The position numbers and the translations under genes are program-made. Source: Amaranthus tricolor (taxonomy: Eukaryota; Streptophyta; Magnoliopsida; Caryophyllales; Amaranthaceae). From it: a stretch of 64,000 bases of DNA. The notes beneath the pieces were generated by a model. The model saw only the letters and a list, made by a program, of their open reading frames with translations. It ran no database searches and was not told the origin of the DNA. Below are positions 49,820-63,099 of this stretch, in pieces. Every line of letters starts with the position of its first letter. The first letter of the stretch is position 1. The stretch covers positions 44,364,059-44,428,058 of the forward strand of contig NC_080047.1 in NCBI RefSeq assembly GCF_026212465.1. Reading direction: 5' to 3'.

Positions 49820-50103
49820 CAGTGTCGTTCTGATAATTTTTGGGTCTTAAGAGAAAATTAAAAAAGAGGCCCTTGAATAAGTAAACTTTCGATATTTTTC
49901 TTCAACTATGCATTATATGATTTCTCTTTTTTCCATCACATCAATATCAAAAAAATATATGTATTTAAGTTTATATAATGATAAGGTACAAAAATATAAT
50001 TTAAAAAATGATCTTTAATAATAAGAATTAACTCAATTTAGGCCTCTTCAAGAGTTGGGCCCAGGGAGGTTGCACCTTAAAACTACTCTCAGGAACAGCC
50101 CTG
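49820..50103. mobile_element. hAT-like MITE, right mirror of copy 3
   Basis: Begins CAGTGTCGTTCTG at 49820 and ends CTCAGGAACAGCCCTG at 50103. Confidence 0.6.
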
Positions 50104-51913
50104 AAAAATACCCTATAAAATATAAAGCCTTTTTTATTTTTTTTTTCTTTTGAAAATTTGAGTCTAAAAACAAGTAATGTCAAACTAATATTTGAGACTT
50201 CTAAATTTAGGAGGCTCTGTGCGGTCGGTTACCTTGCACATGCTGACATGCATGCTCAGAATCACTCTTATTCATACTAAATATAATAATGAGAAAGGTA
50301 GTCTAAGTAAATAATGGTGATTAATAATATTGGAAAATCGCCCTTATATAGAAGAATTTAATAGGATGAGACTTTTAGAATATTAATTTAACTTTTTTAT
50401 TTTGTTTACTTTATCGGTATTTGTTTTGTCTTTTTATGTTATTCCACTTAAATAAAAAATTAAATGTGTGCTGATGAAAAAGTGCGAAAGTTACAATATA
50501 TGTGCATTTCTATTTTTGCAAAAAGTGCGAAAGTTACTAATGAGATATTCTACGGGGATGTGCGAAAGTTATTATATGAGCTTTATTTTTTGTTAATATT
50601 TACTTTTGGAAAAAATTGTATTTGATGGGTCAAATTTTCCCTTCAAACTTCTTTAGACTGAATTTCAATTATTGTTGAAAAGTACGCTACACTTTCAAAC
50701 TCATTTTCATTCAATGGTTGTTTTACCAACAACTTGATCACATGATAACTTAATTTATTGTGTTATTCATTTTATTTTATTTGAGTTTTTAAATAATTCA
50801 TTTGTTTATTTATTTTAAATATTTAAATTTGATGTTTCTTATTTATCTTTGATTTACATATTTATTTATTTCAATTTAAATTTTATTATAAAATATTTAA
50901 ATTTTATTTTAAATTTCTTATATATTTTAATATTTTCAGATTAAGATTTTTAAACACTCATTTATTTAATTTTCCAATTCAGTTTTAAAATTCTTTATTT
51001 ATTTCAAATTCAATTTTAATAAAGTTCTTAGTTTTATATTTATTTTAATTTTTCAAAAATTTCTTCCGCACAAATTGAAAAGATATAATATTGTTTTTAC
51101 TAGTACTAGCAATATTTTCAAAAAAATTGACCTAGTGAAAAGATATAACATTCTTTATTTATTTCAAATATACGCCCATCTTGCCGATACACATTGCAAA
51201 AACATGAGCAAAAAATTTTCTATCACATTTTAATAAACATTTATGATAAAAATGACATTAATTAGTATGTCCAACAATTTTGTACTTGAGTAAATATTTT
51301 ATTTTAAGGCCATTAGAGTAAATATTTTAGCTCAGATCAAAATCATAATCTAAGACAGCAATTTAATTATCAATTTCACTTAAGTATCTCTTTTTTCTTT
51401 AATGTTTGACCATTGCTTTAACCACTAGAATACTTTCAATATATGGAAATATCTTGGATAATTTATGCCAAAAATATTAAAGGCTAGGTTAATAAGGAGT
51501 AGGTAAATTAAGGCTTGATAATTAAATGTAATGTGGTAATTTATGCCAAAAATACTAAACAAAATGGCTGTTATATAGTATGAAAGAGTAGGTTAATTAA
51601 GGCTTAATACTTCATAAATTTATCATAAAAAGTTGATATTTATGCTTTAAAAAGTCCTCCAACTTTTTGATGTTAAAAATCAATTATTAATATATTTTAT
51701 TGAGGTGATCGAAGAGAATTGAACATACAAAACTGGTAAACCAAATTAAATAATCCAAGACAAAATAACTTAAACATAATTAATTATACATAATTACAAT
51801 TACAAACAATAATTAGTACATTTGCTTGTAAATTGAACTCACACATGAAAGCTCTAAGCATATATGGAATTACAAACTTACATAATTTTTAATTCCTCTA
51901 TTCTTAAAAAATA

Positions 51914-52014
51914 CTCCCTCTATTCTTCTAAGTTTGCACCATATAACTCAAAAAGCTCTAATCACATTAATTTTTAAATGCTCAAATGATACTTGCTCAT
52001 AAGAACAGATGGAG
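51914..52014. mobile_element. Stowaway-like MITE, right arm
   Basis: Mirror of 18320-18420, with CTCCCTCTATTCTTCTAAG at one end and TA on both sides. Confidence 0.75.
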
Positions 52015-52194
52015 TATATCATTAGTGAAAGAAAAGAGAAACTTAATTATTATAAAAGCAAACTAAATAAAACTTTACTCAGTCTGTCCCTATAAGTCGT
52101 TTGTTATTAAAAGTGATATTTTTCCTTACAACATATTACCAGCAATTTCAAATAGACCGAGATGGGAACTAGCTTAAGTGATTAAGAATGTTAA

Positions 52195-52701
52195 TTAGCT
52201 AATAAGAGGAACAGGTAAACCAGGTAACATAAAACTAACAACATTACTAACAAAAGACACGAACATAGGGGGCAACTGGAGGATTGTTCCAGGGTTAAGG
52301 GAAGTAGTAAGACTGCACCCAACAATGGGAACTGGAAGTGAAACACTTAACGTATTTAAAGAAGATAGGTTTGACAGATTAATAGGAATAGATACACTGA
52401 TTGACCCATTTGCGTTCGTACTCACGTTTGCTAATACAGTTCCGTTAAGTCTAACGATTACTGTTGTATTTGCGAGTGGCTGGCCGAGGCCTGTTAGAGT
52501 GGGTGAGCAGGTTAGTGTTGTGTTGATAACTATGGCATTTATGTTTGCGTTAAGGGGTGGTAATGGAAGAGAAAGTGGCAGCGCCGGCAATGGGAGGGTC
52601 GGTAACTGGGCGTTGGCTTTTGGTGTGGTGATGGTGGTTAGGAAAAGGAGGGCGATTGTAAGCGAAAGAGTAAGGGGTGAGTTTTTGATTGTGGGTCCCA
52701 T
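52195..52701 (-). CDS. Phylloplanin-like secreted protein 1 (right arm)
   Basis: 168 residues, identical to the product of 17633-18139. Signal peptide with PKANA cleavage region, Leu/Pro-rich linker, Cys in LTCSP and VGCSL, several N-glycosylation motifs. TATA box at 52787-52796. With the other three intact copies it makes a four-gene inverted cluster. Confidence 0.75.
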   Translation of the reverse strand: MGPTIKNSPLTLSLTIALLFLTTITTPKANAQLPTLPLPALPLSLPLPPLNANINAIVINTTLTCSPTLTGLGQPLANTTVIVRLNGTVLANVSTNANGSISVSIPINLSNLSSLNTLSVSLPVPIVGCSLTTSLNPGTILQLPPMFVSFVSNVVSFMLPGLPVPLIS

Positions 52702-52786
52702 TTTTTTTGGAGATGATTTTTGCTATTTATGATTGTTTTGGTTTTGGGTTTGAGTTGTGTTGGGGAATAAGGGATGGAGGTTCGAG

Positions 52787-52796
52787 TTATTTATAG
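52787..52796 (-). promoter_or_regulatory. TATA box of phylloplanin-like gene 1, right
   Basis: Minus-strand CCTATAAATA, mirror of 17538-17547. Confidence 0.7.
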
Positions 52797-54223
52797 GCAC
52801 ACTCCACCTGTTCTCCCTTTTATTTTATTTTATACCTGATGTAAAATGAGTGAAATTTAAGAAAAAGAGAAATTAAATTGAAAAAGAACCAAAAAACAAG
52901 TGGAGAATGAGATTAAGAGAATAAAAGTGGGACTATTGCCAAAACAAAAAAGTGTGCAAAATCTGTAAAAAAACAATTAAATATAAATAATGCAAAATGA
53001 GACAGATATAAAAAAACAAAAGTAAGGATAAAATAAAAAGTTTACAACTTGTTTCTTCAACTTGCTTTAGTCACTCAAAAAAAGTGTTAAGATTTTTATA
53101 TAATAGTGTCCATACGTTTTTTAGAATGAAATAAATTACTCATGAAATAAGATTGGAATCGTAGTTGACGTACTTGCCCACGGGAGAACTTTATCTAATT
53201 AGAGGCACAAATTGAAGTGAAAAAAATCTTTATACTTCTCTACAACTCATATTGAATTGAAATTTTAACCATCTATTCAATTCATCAATTTTAATTTTGT
53301 ACATTATAATTTATTTTTATCAAATTAAACTTTTTATAATCGACTACGTTTGATTTTGCTAAACTAAATTTAATTTTACTTGTGTTGTTTTTTTTAACAT
53401 TGCACATTTTTACTAAGCTAAATTAGACTTATTTTTATTAATTTTAGAAGTTAAAATAAGGTTAGATTTTTAATACCTAATAAAGTTAGATTTTTTATTA
53501 AAAAAAAGTTAAATATTACTCAAGTGTCTCGTTGATCTCAGTGATTGGCTGTTTGGTCTAGTGATGCTGCAAAAAAGTGGAGTATATTTTAAGAGTCTTA
53601 ATGGATTATAACTACATAAAGTGAAATGACTAAGATATTTTGTGTCCATCGAAACTTCCATTCTTCAAAACTAAATATTCTCTTTCGCATTCAACATTGT
53701 TTTATTTATTTTACTTTAATATTTTAACAACACTTATAGTTTTACGTATTTTTCACTCACTTCATTTTAATATTTTATCCCACATATTTCCCATTAATTT
53801 TATTAAAATATTTTTTTAATAATTTTTCTCCTTATATTTTTTTCCACTAATTTTATTAAAATATTTTTTAATAATTTTGTTTCTTATATTTTTTTCACGA
53901 ACTTTATTTTAATATTTTTTAATATTTATGTTTTCCACCTTTCTTCCATCAAATTTATTATTCAATAAAACAATACATCTGTAATCTAAAAGATTTTATT
54001 TTTTTAATTTTTCTAAATATTTTTTTGTAGAAACAACTTAAAAAAATGGAGTATAATGTATAAAGTATAATCATAAGAAATTTGACTTGAAGGATCAAGT
54101 TGAGGCAGTACTTTAGCCTGTTGCTTTATTTTAAGCACTACTACATCTACATGTAGTGCTCTTTACAATCATATCACACTATTAAATTGAGTTAGGCCAA
54201 AACTAGTAGATATGAGTTACTCC
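52797..54223. other. AT-rich spacer, right arm
   Basis: Mirror of 16111-17537, including the degenerate 55-bp AT repeats near 53715-53925. No gene. Confidence 0.5.
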
Positions 54224-54453
54224 TGTAAAAATAGAATTGAAAGTATGCTATTGTATAAATACTTTAAAATATTTTACTGTATAAATAGAATTGAAAGTAT
54301 GCTATTGTATAAATACTTTAAAATATTTTACTGTATAAATAGAATTGAAAGTATGCTATTGTATAAATACTTTAAAATATTTTACTGTATAAATAGAATT
54401 GAAAGTATGCTATTGTATAAATACTTTAAAATATTTTACTGTATAAATAGAAT
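54224..54453. repeat. 54-bp minisatellite, right arm
   Basis: Four units plus a partial, mirror of 15881-16110 with the same copy number. Confidence 0.9.
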
Positions 54454-54643
54454 TGAGAGTGAGAGGAAATAAGGGAAGATGTGTGAATGATTGTTAAAGA
54501 AAGGGATGGATACATTAATTACAACAAAAATATTTTAAAATATTTCACATAAAAAATATATTATACAGTAAAAAGGACGGATAAAATTAGAAATGTTAGA
54601 AAACTCATAGAGACGGAGAGAGTATTTTACTTCCTTGAAATTC

Positions 54644-55184
54644 ACCTAAATGTACCAAGTAGCCTCCATATCTAAACTCGTTGAAAGTTATAATTTGCCC
54701 TCGTAGAAACTTTGTCTCTCCAATGAAGTTGATATCACTCTACATGGCCATGAGTTTTACAATCGATTTCTCTTAAAAAGTTGTTTGTATGATCTTCGTT
54801 TACAAGAAGTACAGTAAGACTATGAAATCTCGTCTTGATGAGTTTTACTCCATAGTTTTGCATTGTGGTTATATTGAGGATAAAGACTTGGTCATATTCA
54901 TTTTATGTTCGATTCCCTTCTTACAAACATCTTAGAGACACTTTATTATAACGGTTGAGACACATTGGCTAGTGAGAATATTATAAATTAAAGGCCAACT
55001 TTAACATAAATAGACCTTATTGATTACAAATTTGCACAAAAGGTGTTCAACGAGACGACCAATGATGCTTTATTTAGTAAGTCAAGTAGGAACAAAAAAA
55101 TATGACTTACAGCTATAGTAAGAAGAACGAAAATCTTAAGAAAGATTATTGGAACAAGAAGGTCATCTGATGAGTGCAAGATCA
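54644..55184 (+). pseudogene. Degenerate copia gag fragment, right
   Basis: Plus-strand frame KSRLDEFYSIVLHCGYIEDK, then FILCSIP, and after a frameshift HLRDTLL. Contains the empty CACTA site (AAGTACAGTAAGACTATGA). Confidence 0.5.
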
Positions 55185-55199
55185 AATGAGCACTCTATG

Positions 55200-55418
55200 C
55201 AGGGTCGTTTCTGAGGGTAGTTTTAAGGTGCAACCACCTAGAGCCCAACTCATGAAGGGGCCCAAATTGAATTAATCCTTATAATTAAATTAGTATTTGA
55301 ATGAATAGCATCTAGTATGGATCTAACTAAGAGCATTAGGTTTCTCAATTAAGCGCATGACTACGAGCCTTTTTTTTATTTTTCGCATAGGGCCCAAAAT
55401 TTATCAGAAACGACACTG
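55200..55418. mobile_element. hAT-like MITE, right mirror of copy 2
   Basis: CAGGGTCGTTTCTGA at 55200 and CAGAAACGACACTG ending at 55418; flanked by the same one-mismatch 8-bp repeats. Confidence 0.7.
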
Positions 55419-55555
55419 AGTCTATGTAGTGCCACGTTCGAGCTTTCTAACTTTTGTGTTGTGTTGCCTCGTTTTTTCCCACAACTCCGCGTACATCCCT
55501 CATTCCCCCACACAACTTTGAACCAAATTACAAAAACAAATCATATCTTAATAAA

Positions 55556-55563
55556 ATGGCATC

Positions 55564-55604
<41 letters not shown>

Positions 55605-55773
55605 GCTCTTGATCTTTCGCTTACAACATGCCTCATTTTCCTAAGCAGTACCACCATTTTACCAAAAGCCAATGCTTAGTTACCGCAGCTGCCATTTTCG
55701 CTGCCGCTTCCTCTTTCGTCGCCTCCCGTTAACGTTAACATAGCCGTCATAGATATCAATACAAGACTTACAT
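55556..55773 (+). pseudogene. Phylloplanin-like gene, 5' remnant (right)
   Basis: Same truncated gene as at 6917-7109: ATG, a longer poly-A run giving a Lys stretch, SLTTCLIFLSS, PKANA and the stop in place of Gln, then NVNIAVIDINTRLTY before homology ends. A 19-bp deletion is present in the leader relative to the left copy. The two outer copies differ by several percent. Confidence 0.75.
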
Positions 55774-58051
55774 ATCTTTTGTTAATTCCAAATGTATCAA
55801 CATATATAAAACTTTAAGTTTGAAACTTTAATGACAACCAAAAAGTATTTACTATTTTTTGTTAAAAAATATACTTTTTGGAAATCATTTCATATCTTTT
55901 TTTTATTATTTTTCAATTAAATCATACTATTAATTAAAAAAATCAAATGACTCAGATTTTATCTTAGAAAATAAACGGTGAAGATTGAATAATTATGGCA
56001 ATAGACTTTAAAAGTCAATCACTATAAAATTACCTATACACAGTTTATTTGCCTCCTATTTTTATATTTGTCGTTAATAAATAATAATGTTGCTAATGTT
56101 GCATTAGTTGGTTTACCTCCTCTTCTAAACTAGTTAAAATCCTTAATCACAAGCTACAAAATTTTGTTAATAAGTTTTGGTAGTTAATATCTCATGTTCC
56201 TAATCCCTATGAAATATCACATTTCAATTTTGTTTGTTCATTTCATTTTAGTTTGTTCACTTAATTACGTTGTACTCTTTTTTTTTAAAGGTCTCACTCA
56301 TTTTCTTTTAATTTCATTTACAAATTTATTCTTTTTTTTCATTTCAATTACGTGTATTTCTCTTATCCACTTGTATTTTGTCTTATTCTCTAACTATAAC
56401 TTAATATCTACACAGCATAACCGCCTCCCTCTTTTTTTCTCTCTTCTCTCTCTAAAAGAATCTTAATCTTTATAGTTGGTTTGGGTTATCATCATTCTTT
56501 TGGTTGATGGTAAGCCCCTAAATTTAAGCTTTTTGAATATTATTAGAATAAATATTTGTCCTCTCCCTACAGGAGAGTTGTTTTACCCATTCAGGGGTTG
56601 ATTCTACCCATATATTAGGTTTTGATCTCTCTCTTCGTGAGAGTTTGGAGTTATAAAGTTTGGTTTGTAATTGATTTATTAGTAGAGATTAATGCAATAA
56701 TGCAGCATACACCAAAATTGCAATTACCATCAACTAAATCAAAATCAATTCTATCTCAAGACTACAACAGATCGAACGACCTCCTCGTAGAAGATTGTGT
56801 CAAAGAGCGATGTGAAAGAGGATATTCAGAATTGTCAGATATCATATACAACGATCGTAGTTTTGTTAATTTTAAATTATCTTTGGTTAAAGTTGTTATG
56901 TACTTGCTAATTTTTATCTCTGATGTAAATATCATATGACTCTTTATTAATAAATCAGGTATTATTAAAAAAAATTAATATTTACACTTTGAAAAATGAT
57001 GGTCATTCCAAGTATAGGCTATGGTGTTAAACAAACAAGTGTACTAATAATAAATGTTTGTGACTGGCTGATTGCAATGATGTATATAAAATAAAATAAA
57101 TTTTGATTCAATGAACAAAAGTAAAATAGATTTAAATCAGTAAGTTTATTTTTGATAAAAGAAAACTACGATAACAAGTAAGAATAAATTTCCTTAATTC
57201 AAGTAAGCAAAATCAAATATCTTATTTACCATTATATTCAAAGAGACAAAACAGGTATTTTAAAGAGTAAAACGGTAAATTTTTTACATTAACACGAGCG
57301 AGTAGATATGAGCGTCGTGTAGGAGTGGGCCACCACGAATAGTGCCGGAAAAATTAATATACTTCTAATGTCGAATCAAGATCAACTAGAACGAAAATAA
57401 AGCATTGAGTCCAACTTTGCATGTGCTATGACAAGCCACAGCTTGTCGTGTCAAGTCATGAGCAGGCAGTCCTCATGCCGCACTGACCCAGCCCATGTCC
57501 AGTGAGGACCAATTGGTTAGATAAAATGAGCAATTAGAGATGCAAAGTGAAAATTAAAGGTGTTTGGTATGAGGGAAGAGGGTTGAGACTTAAGGGTTAA
57601 GACTTGAGGGTTGAGACTTAAATTAAATAAAGTATCATCTTTGTCCACGAGGAATGAGTATGATATTTTCAAGTCTCAACTTTTCAAGTCCTACATTTTA
57701 ATATCCTAAAGGGTAGAAAGATATTTAGAATGAGACTTAGATTTGTTTAAAAATAATAATTTTACTATTAACAAAGTAAAAATAAAATTAATAATAAGAG
57801 TAAATTAATAACTTTATAACTATTTTTATTAAATCTCATTTCATTCTAAAATTTTACCTCATCTCAACTCACACAATTCCTATTCTAAGTCTGAAACAGT
57901 GAGTGAATCAGTGTCCACACTTGAATCTCAAAAACCCAATTGAACAACAACACCCCAAATCCCAGCTATAATCATCCCTTTTCCAATTCAATTCATAGTC
58001 ACACTCTTCCAATTTCCCTTAGCAATCCAGTAATTCAACAATTGATAATCA
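55774..58051. other. Spacer and MED6 upstream region, right
   Basis: Mirror of 4754-6916. An open frame at 56622-56939 corresponds to the minus-strand one at 5870-6244; their residues differ at about one in ten positions and no family is recognised. The last 150 bp are the MED6 leader. No other gene seen. Confidence 0.5.
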
Positions 58052-61000
58052 ATGACAGCAACACCGATGCCAGGAAACCCTAATTTAGACGGAAATCTTC
58101 CGCCGTTACCGCCGCCTCCGGGAACCGATATGACCGGAATAAGCTTCAGAGATCAACTATGGCTCAACACTTACCCTCTTGATCGTAACCTTGTTTTCGA
58201 TTACTTCGCTTTGTCACCGTTTTATGATCGGACTTGCAACAATGAACAATTGAGGATGAATTCCATTCACCCTCTTGACCTTTCTCATCTTTCGTAAGAA
58301 AATCTCAAACTTTTCCCCCTTCTTTGATTTTTCTATTTCCCATTTGCTTTTTTAGGTTTTTCTCTGTTTAAATTTACTCAAGAATCAAAATTTACGACTT
58401 TATTTGATGATTTCTGCTTTATTTTGATGTGGTTAAGTGGGTATTGTATGAATTTTTGTTTATATTTTGCAGTAAGTGGTTATTGTATGTAACTTTTTTA
58501 GTGTTTTGTTTATTGTTTGGAATCAGATAGTTTCTTCTTTTTAATTTGGCAAAAGAATGCAACTTTACGATTTTTCTGATGTTTTATGCTTAATTTTTAG
58601 CTTTTATGCTTACAAAAGATACAACTTTATGATATTTGTTGAATATTTAATGCTTGAATTTTGGTTGGTATGTCTATAATTCTGTATTTCCATGATTGAA
58701 ATTTATTTATCGTTTCTGCTTTGCATCATAGATAGATTCTTGTGGATACAATTTTGCCTATTTGGGTTGCTATTAAAAATTCCAAGTATTATGCATCTTC
58801 ATTGTCATCATATTAAGTGTATCCGGCCCATAGGAATACTATGGTCAGGGTCTTGGGAGGGAAGAAATGCGGCAACCCATACCCATAAAAATTCCAAATA
58901 TTATGCCATTACTGATATTCTAGGATTAAGCTTACTATAGGAGAACTCATATAACCGCTGTTAGTGAGTAACATCTGGTTTTGATGGGTTTTCTCCCTCT
59001 CAGGGATTGGAACGTGTTGCGAGATTCATTTTGCCATATGTTTTGCACCGAGATAGTCTCTTACCTTTCTTGTGTTACATTTATGGTTTTTCGGTAGCTG
59101 TTAAATATTATGGTTGTTCGTGATACAGGAAGATGACAGGCCTTGAGTACTTGCTAAATGAAGTTATAGAACCAAACTTGTTCGTTATTCGTAAGCAAAA
59201 GAGGGATAGTCCTGAGAAGGTTACGCCAATGTTGACGTATTATGTGTTGGATGGTTCCATTTATCAAGCCCCGCAGCTTTGCAATGTTTTCAATGCAAGA
59301 ATTGTAAGCTTTTACCGGAATTTTCCTCTTAACCTTAAATTACTTGGATATCTAAGTTGCTTATGAACTGCTGTAGCCAACACTATACAAGACTTGCGTT
59401 AGTCGTAGCTGTTAAAGCTCGTATTTGGATAATAATATTGTTTACAATGTAAAGCTAAATTCTCGGGAAATTATTATCAATTCTTTTTTTGCTTTTAGGA
59501 TTAAGGCCCTGGCATTGTCGTTGTTATCGTGCCTTTGTTTTTGCCTTTTTTCGTGTTTAAAAATACATTCTTTGAGCTTCTTTGATCATTTTAATTGTGC
59601 TTGGATGTGCAGGGGCGTGCTCTATATTATGTACAGAAGGCCTTCTCGATTGCTTCTTCTAAATTAGAGAAGACTGGACACGGTACGATACTAAATCTTT
59701 TGCCTTCCACTTTTACAAGTTCATTTAGCATTTTGTTTCCTCTGGTGAACATGGTCGAGAAGGGCTTTTTTCTCTCTTGACTATATACTGGTATATTAAG
59801 CTCTTTTTCAGCGTCTTGGGGAACATGAGTTACTTCATCAATTTATTTGATAATTCATGATCTTAAAGGGCCTTCAGCTAGATTTTCTTTTTGTGCATTT
59901 GGGTTGTATTAAAATTACACATAAAATGGGATAATTATTAGGTTGACATTTTCCTAAATTTAAGAGGTTACAAAACGTGCAAGGGTATAAACATAGGATT
60001 AATTAGTAGCTTTGTATATAATAGGAAGTATCTATATCAACATAATGTGCACATAGAGAAATGATAAGAGCTGTTTGTTATTACCAATAATTATTGTTCT
60101 CCACTAATCAAACACAAATAAAAAAAAGACTAACAGAAAACAAATATAAAGAAGTCAATACTTTTTCTATCATACATACATATGCATTTCCTATAAATAG
60201 GCCATGTGCCTTTGTCACTTCCACAAGCACAACAATTCAAATAATAACATTTACCAACACTCATCACAATTTAACAAGAAAAAATGGCTACTCACCATCT
60301 TATTCTAGCCATCAGTCTCCTCCTTTTTTTCTCGTCTTTCACTGCTACAGCTCAAGTTGTGAACGACATATTTGATATGACCGGTAAACCCGTGGAAGTT
60401 GGTGTACCCTATTACATCCTACCGGTGATCCAACGCCGAGGTGGTGGCATCATAACTGCACCTAAAAATGTCAATCAACAATGCCCTCTCTACGTAGCCC
60501 AAGACACAAACACCGCGTCTCTTGGGCTTCCTGTAAAGTTCTACCCACCTAGATGGCCTGTTTCCAGTTCCCACCCGACCCAAAATGTTACTTTTTCTAC
60601 GGATACGAACTTAATATTTGGGGTTGGTAACAACTGCGGTCAATCCTCAGTATGGACCTTAAAATTCGATGAGGCTACCCAAAGGCAATACGTAACTCTT
60701 GGAGGTGTAGCTGGATACCGTGGTCCTAAAACCGTGGAGAATTGGTTTAGGATTGAGAGGTTCTTTCCCAGATTTAATTTTGATTATAAATTGGTGTATT
60801 GCCCTACTGTTTGTTCCAGCGAGAATCCCCATTGTCAGTTCACTTGTGGAGATTTGGGTGTATTTATTCAAGAAGACGGAACTTGGCTGTTGGGTGTTGG
60901 TGCTCCTCCACTTCGGATTAAGCTCAAGAGAGCTTAAACAATATTGAATTTCATACTATTACGTGGCAACAGTACTATGCTGGTATTCGAGAGATGACTT

Positions 61001-62457
61001 CGAATGAATTATTTTTTTTTCTTTTTTTTTTTGATTTTTTTTTGTTTATATTTTGATTCATATGGAGTGTATTGTCTTTCAATTTGGTTAATGATTATGG
61101 ATTACTATATCCCTTGTATGTACTCCAAAATATGTGGTTTTTGCTTTACATTATAATTGAAACCAAATATATCTGTTTTATGAATACAATTTATCGATTC
61201 AATATTTCAATTTAATACAATTATCATTGAAATTTATACTCCTTGCTGCAACAGAAAGTGAAAGTGATGATGCAAATGACAATACGACACCCAGTAAGGA
61301 GACTATTGACCTCAGAGAACTAAACAGAGTGGATCATATTCTTGCATCGTTACAACGTAAGGTGAGCTACATGTACGAAGAGTAATATGCATACATCTTT
61401 CCTTTTTAGGCATACATGGATAATATGCAAGGATGATTATTTATGTCTGTCCGGTGCTTGGTTGTGTTTGTCTCATGATCAACTGATATGATTCAATTTT
61501 GTTTTGAATCCATTCGTTGCTGTAAAATTCCTTCTTAGGCAAGGTATGGTAAATCTATTGTTGGCCATCTTTGAGGAACGAGTCTTGACTAGGCTAACAT
61601 AATTCGCCAACTTATTCGCTTTTTAAATTTATGATTCATTTAAAATGGCCCAAAATAGCCCGAAACCTAGTTAAGGCTACATCTATGCATAATTGCATAT
61701 CATGCCTTTCCCGGAACCTAGAAGGGGCAGGGTCTAAAGCATAGTTACATGGAATGTGGAACATAGCCACGTTCCATGATCCGGGAACGTCCGTCCCCAA
61801 TCAATATGAAACGCGACCCAAATCGTTCAAGGTGACGTCTTGGTTTAGAAGACCTTTTTTAAAAGCTATTTTGGCCTTCATTTACAGATTTGAGAAAAAA
61901 GAAGGTAGAAAAAACGAGATGAAGCGTTGAAATTTTTTTTAAAAAAAAGGCCACTTTAAAATAATTTCTTAAAGCAAAATTATCATTTTAATTTTATCTT
62001 GTTTTCAAATATATATTTTATACATAATGTAGCTCATACCCAATCGTTCCCGAGTCAATCTTGGTAGCATTTCGTGTTCCCCTTCCAATTCGCCGTTCCA
62101 AACCAAATGTCATTCCAGGTAACAAAGGTCTAAAACTTTTTTTCTGCTGGGCCCTTTGATTTCCGTATATATAATTAGTTTTCGACATTAGAGCTTGGAC
62201 TTGAAGGGATTTTCAGTTCTCTATTAAGCAGTTGCATAATTTAATTGAAATGTGTAGTTTACTTGATCACTTTTGTTCTGATTCTGTAGCTTCAACCAGC
62301 CCCTCCACCACCCCCATTTCCGGAGGGCTATGCTCCGCCTCAACCTACAGAACTGGAACAAGGCTCAGAAACCCAACAAGGAACAGACCAACCGCAGCCT
62401 CCGCCTGTTGATCCTATCATTGATCAGGGGCCAGCCAAAAGAATGAAAATAGATTGA
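58052..62457 (+). CDS. MED6: Mediator complex subunit 6, complete
   Basis: Five exons: 58052-58293, 59129-59303, 59613-59682, 61255-61361 and 62290-62457, all with GT-AG introns and matching phases; 253 residues, the usual plant length. Conserved blocks are [101 protein letters not shown], a run of Pro near the end and [18 protein letters not shown]6 is a head-module subunit that links transcription factors to RNA polymerase II in the nucleus. Exons 1-2 lie inside the inverted-repeat arm, exons 3-5 outside it. Intron 3 (59683-61254) contains a complete Kunitz-type gene on the same strand. Confidence 0.93.
60191..60200 (+). promoter_or_regulatory. TATA box of the Kunitz-type gene
   Basis: CTATAAATAG 84 bp before the ATG at 60284, followed by a short A/C-rich leader. 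It shows the nested gene has its own promoter inside the MED6 intron. Confidence 0.7.
60284..60937 (+). CDS. Kunitz-type (STI/miraculin-like) inhibitor nested in MED6 intron 3
   Basis: 217 residues, intronless. Residues 1-23 form a signal peptide ([14 protein letters not shown], ending TATA before QVVNDIFDM). The mature part has Kunitz signatures: [51 protein letters not shown] and [14 protein letters not shown] with PPLRIKLK. Cysteines fit the two classic disulfides, with extra Cys in [12 protein letters not shown]. Such proteins inhibit serine proteases or act in defence in vacuole or apoplast; the reactive-loop specificity cannot be read safely. It lies entirely in intron 3 of MED6 on the same strand, so the two transcripts overlap. 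It is absent from the left arm. Confidence 0.88.
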   Translation: MATHHLILAISLLLFFSSFTATAQVVNDIFDMTGKPVEVGVPYYILPVIQRRGGGIITAPKNVNQQCPLYVAQDTNTASLGLPVKFYPPRWPVSSSHPTQNVTFSTDTNLIFGVGNNCGQSSVWTLKFDEATQRQYVTLGGVAGYRGPKTVENWFRIERFFPRFNFDYKLVYCPTVCSSENPHCQFTCGDLGVFIQEDGTWLLGVGAPPLRIKLKRA

Positions 62458-62712
62458 TTTATTCTTGCTAATCTATACAAGTCTTGTGAAATATGTTGAC
62501 CAATGGACCGATATTTAATCTGTATCGTTGGAATCCAAGTGAAATTTTCCAGCTTTTCATGATCATTTTTTCTTCCACCGGAACCTTTTTCTTCTATGTA
62601 TACTTCAACCGTGCATGAGGTAAGTAATTGTCGAATTCAATTTACTTTAGAATGATGGAAATTCATCGAATTTCTAATCCCCATTAAACGGGAAATATCT
62701 ATTATTGTTAAG

Positions 62713-62870
62713 TAGAGTTGTTCAAAACAGACCCAATGACCCGATATTTACCCGACTATGAAATTGAACCCGACTTCAAATAAGGATCAATGTGGACACA
62801 AGACCCGATTTTGAACCGACCGGAAACACCTGATTCGAAATTGAACAGATGACCCGAATGAACACCTCTA
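62713..62870. mobile_element. MITE-like repeat in the MED6-FSH1 gap
   Basis: Ends TAGAGTTGTTCA and, inverted, TAGAGGTGTTCA; interior repeats GACCCGA. The flanks TTAAG and ATTAAG are similar, so a short target duplication is possible. Non-coding. Confidence 0.4.
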
Positions 62871-63099
62871 CTATTAAGCATAGAATTTGTATGAGTAACA
62901 TGCTTCGTATAAGAAAGAATCTATTAAATGCAAGTTATCGAATTCATTCAATGCTTAATTTAAGTTTATGGTTCATCGAAATGTGGCCTTTATATAAACA
63001 CATTAAAACAAGAACAGACATTGAAATGTGGCCTTTAATCTTTATATAAACCTACATTTACTTAAAAAGATCAAAAGCTGGTAATCTGAGGTTAAAGCT

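Larger units (their letters stand above)
47759..51913. other. AT-rich intergenic region with MITEs, right arm
   Basis: Mirror of 18421-22575 with no indel (position sums 70334 throughout). Apart from listed MITEs, no gene seen. Confidence 0.5.
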
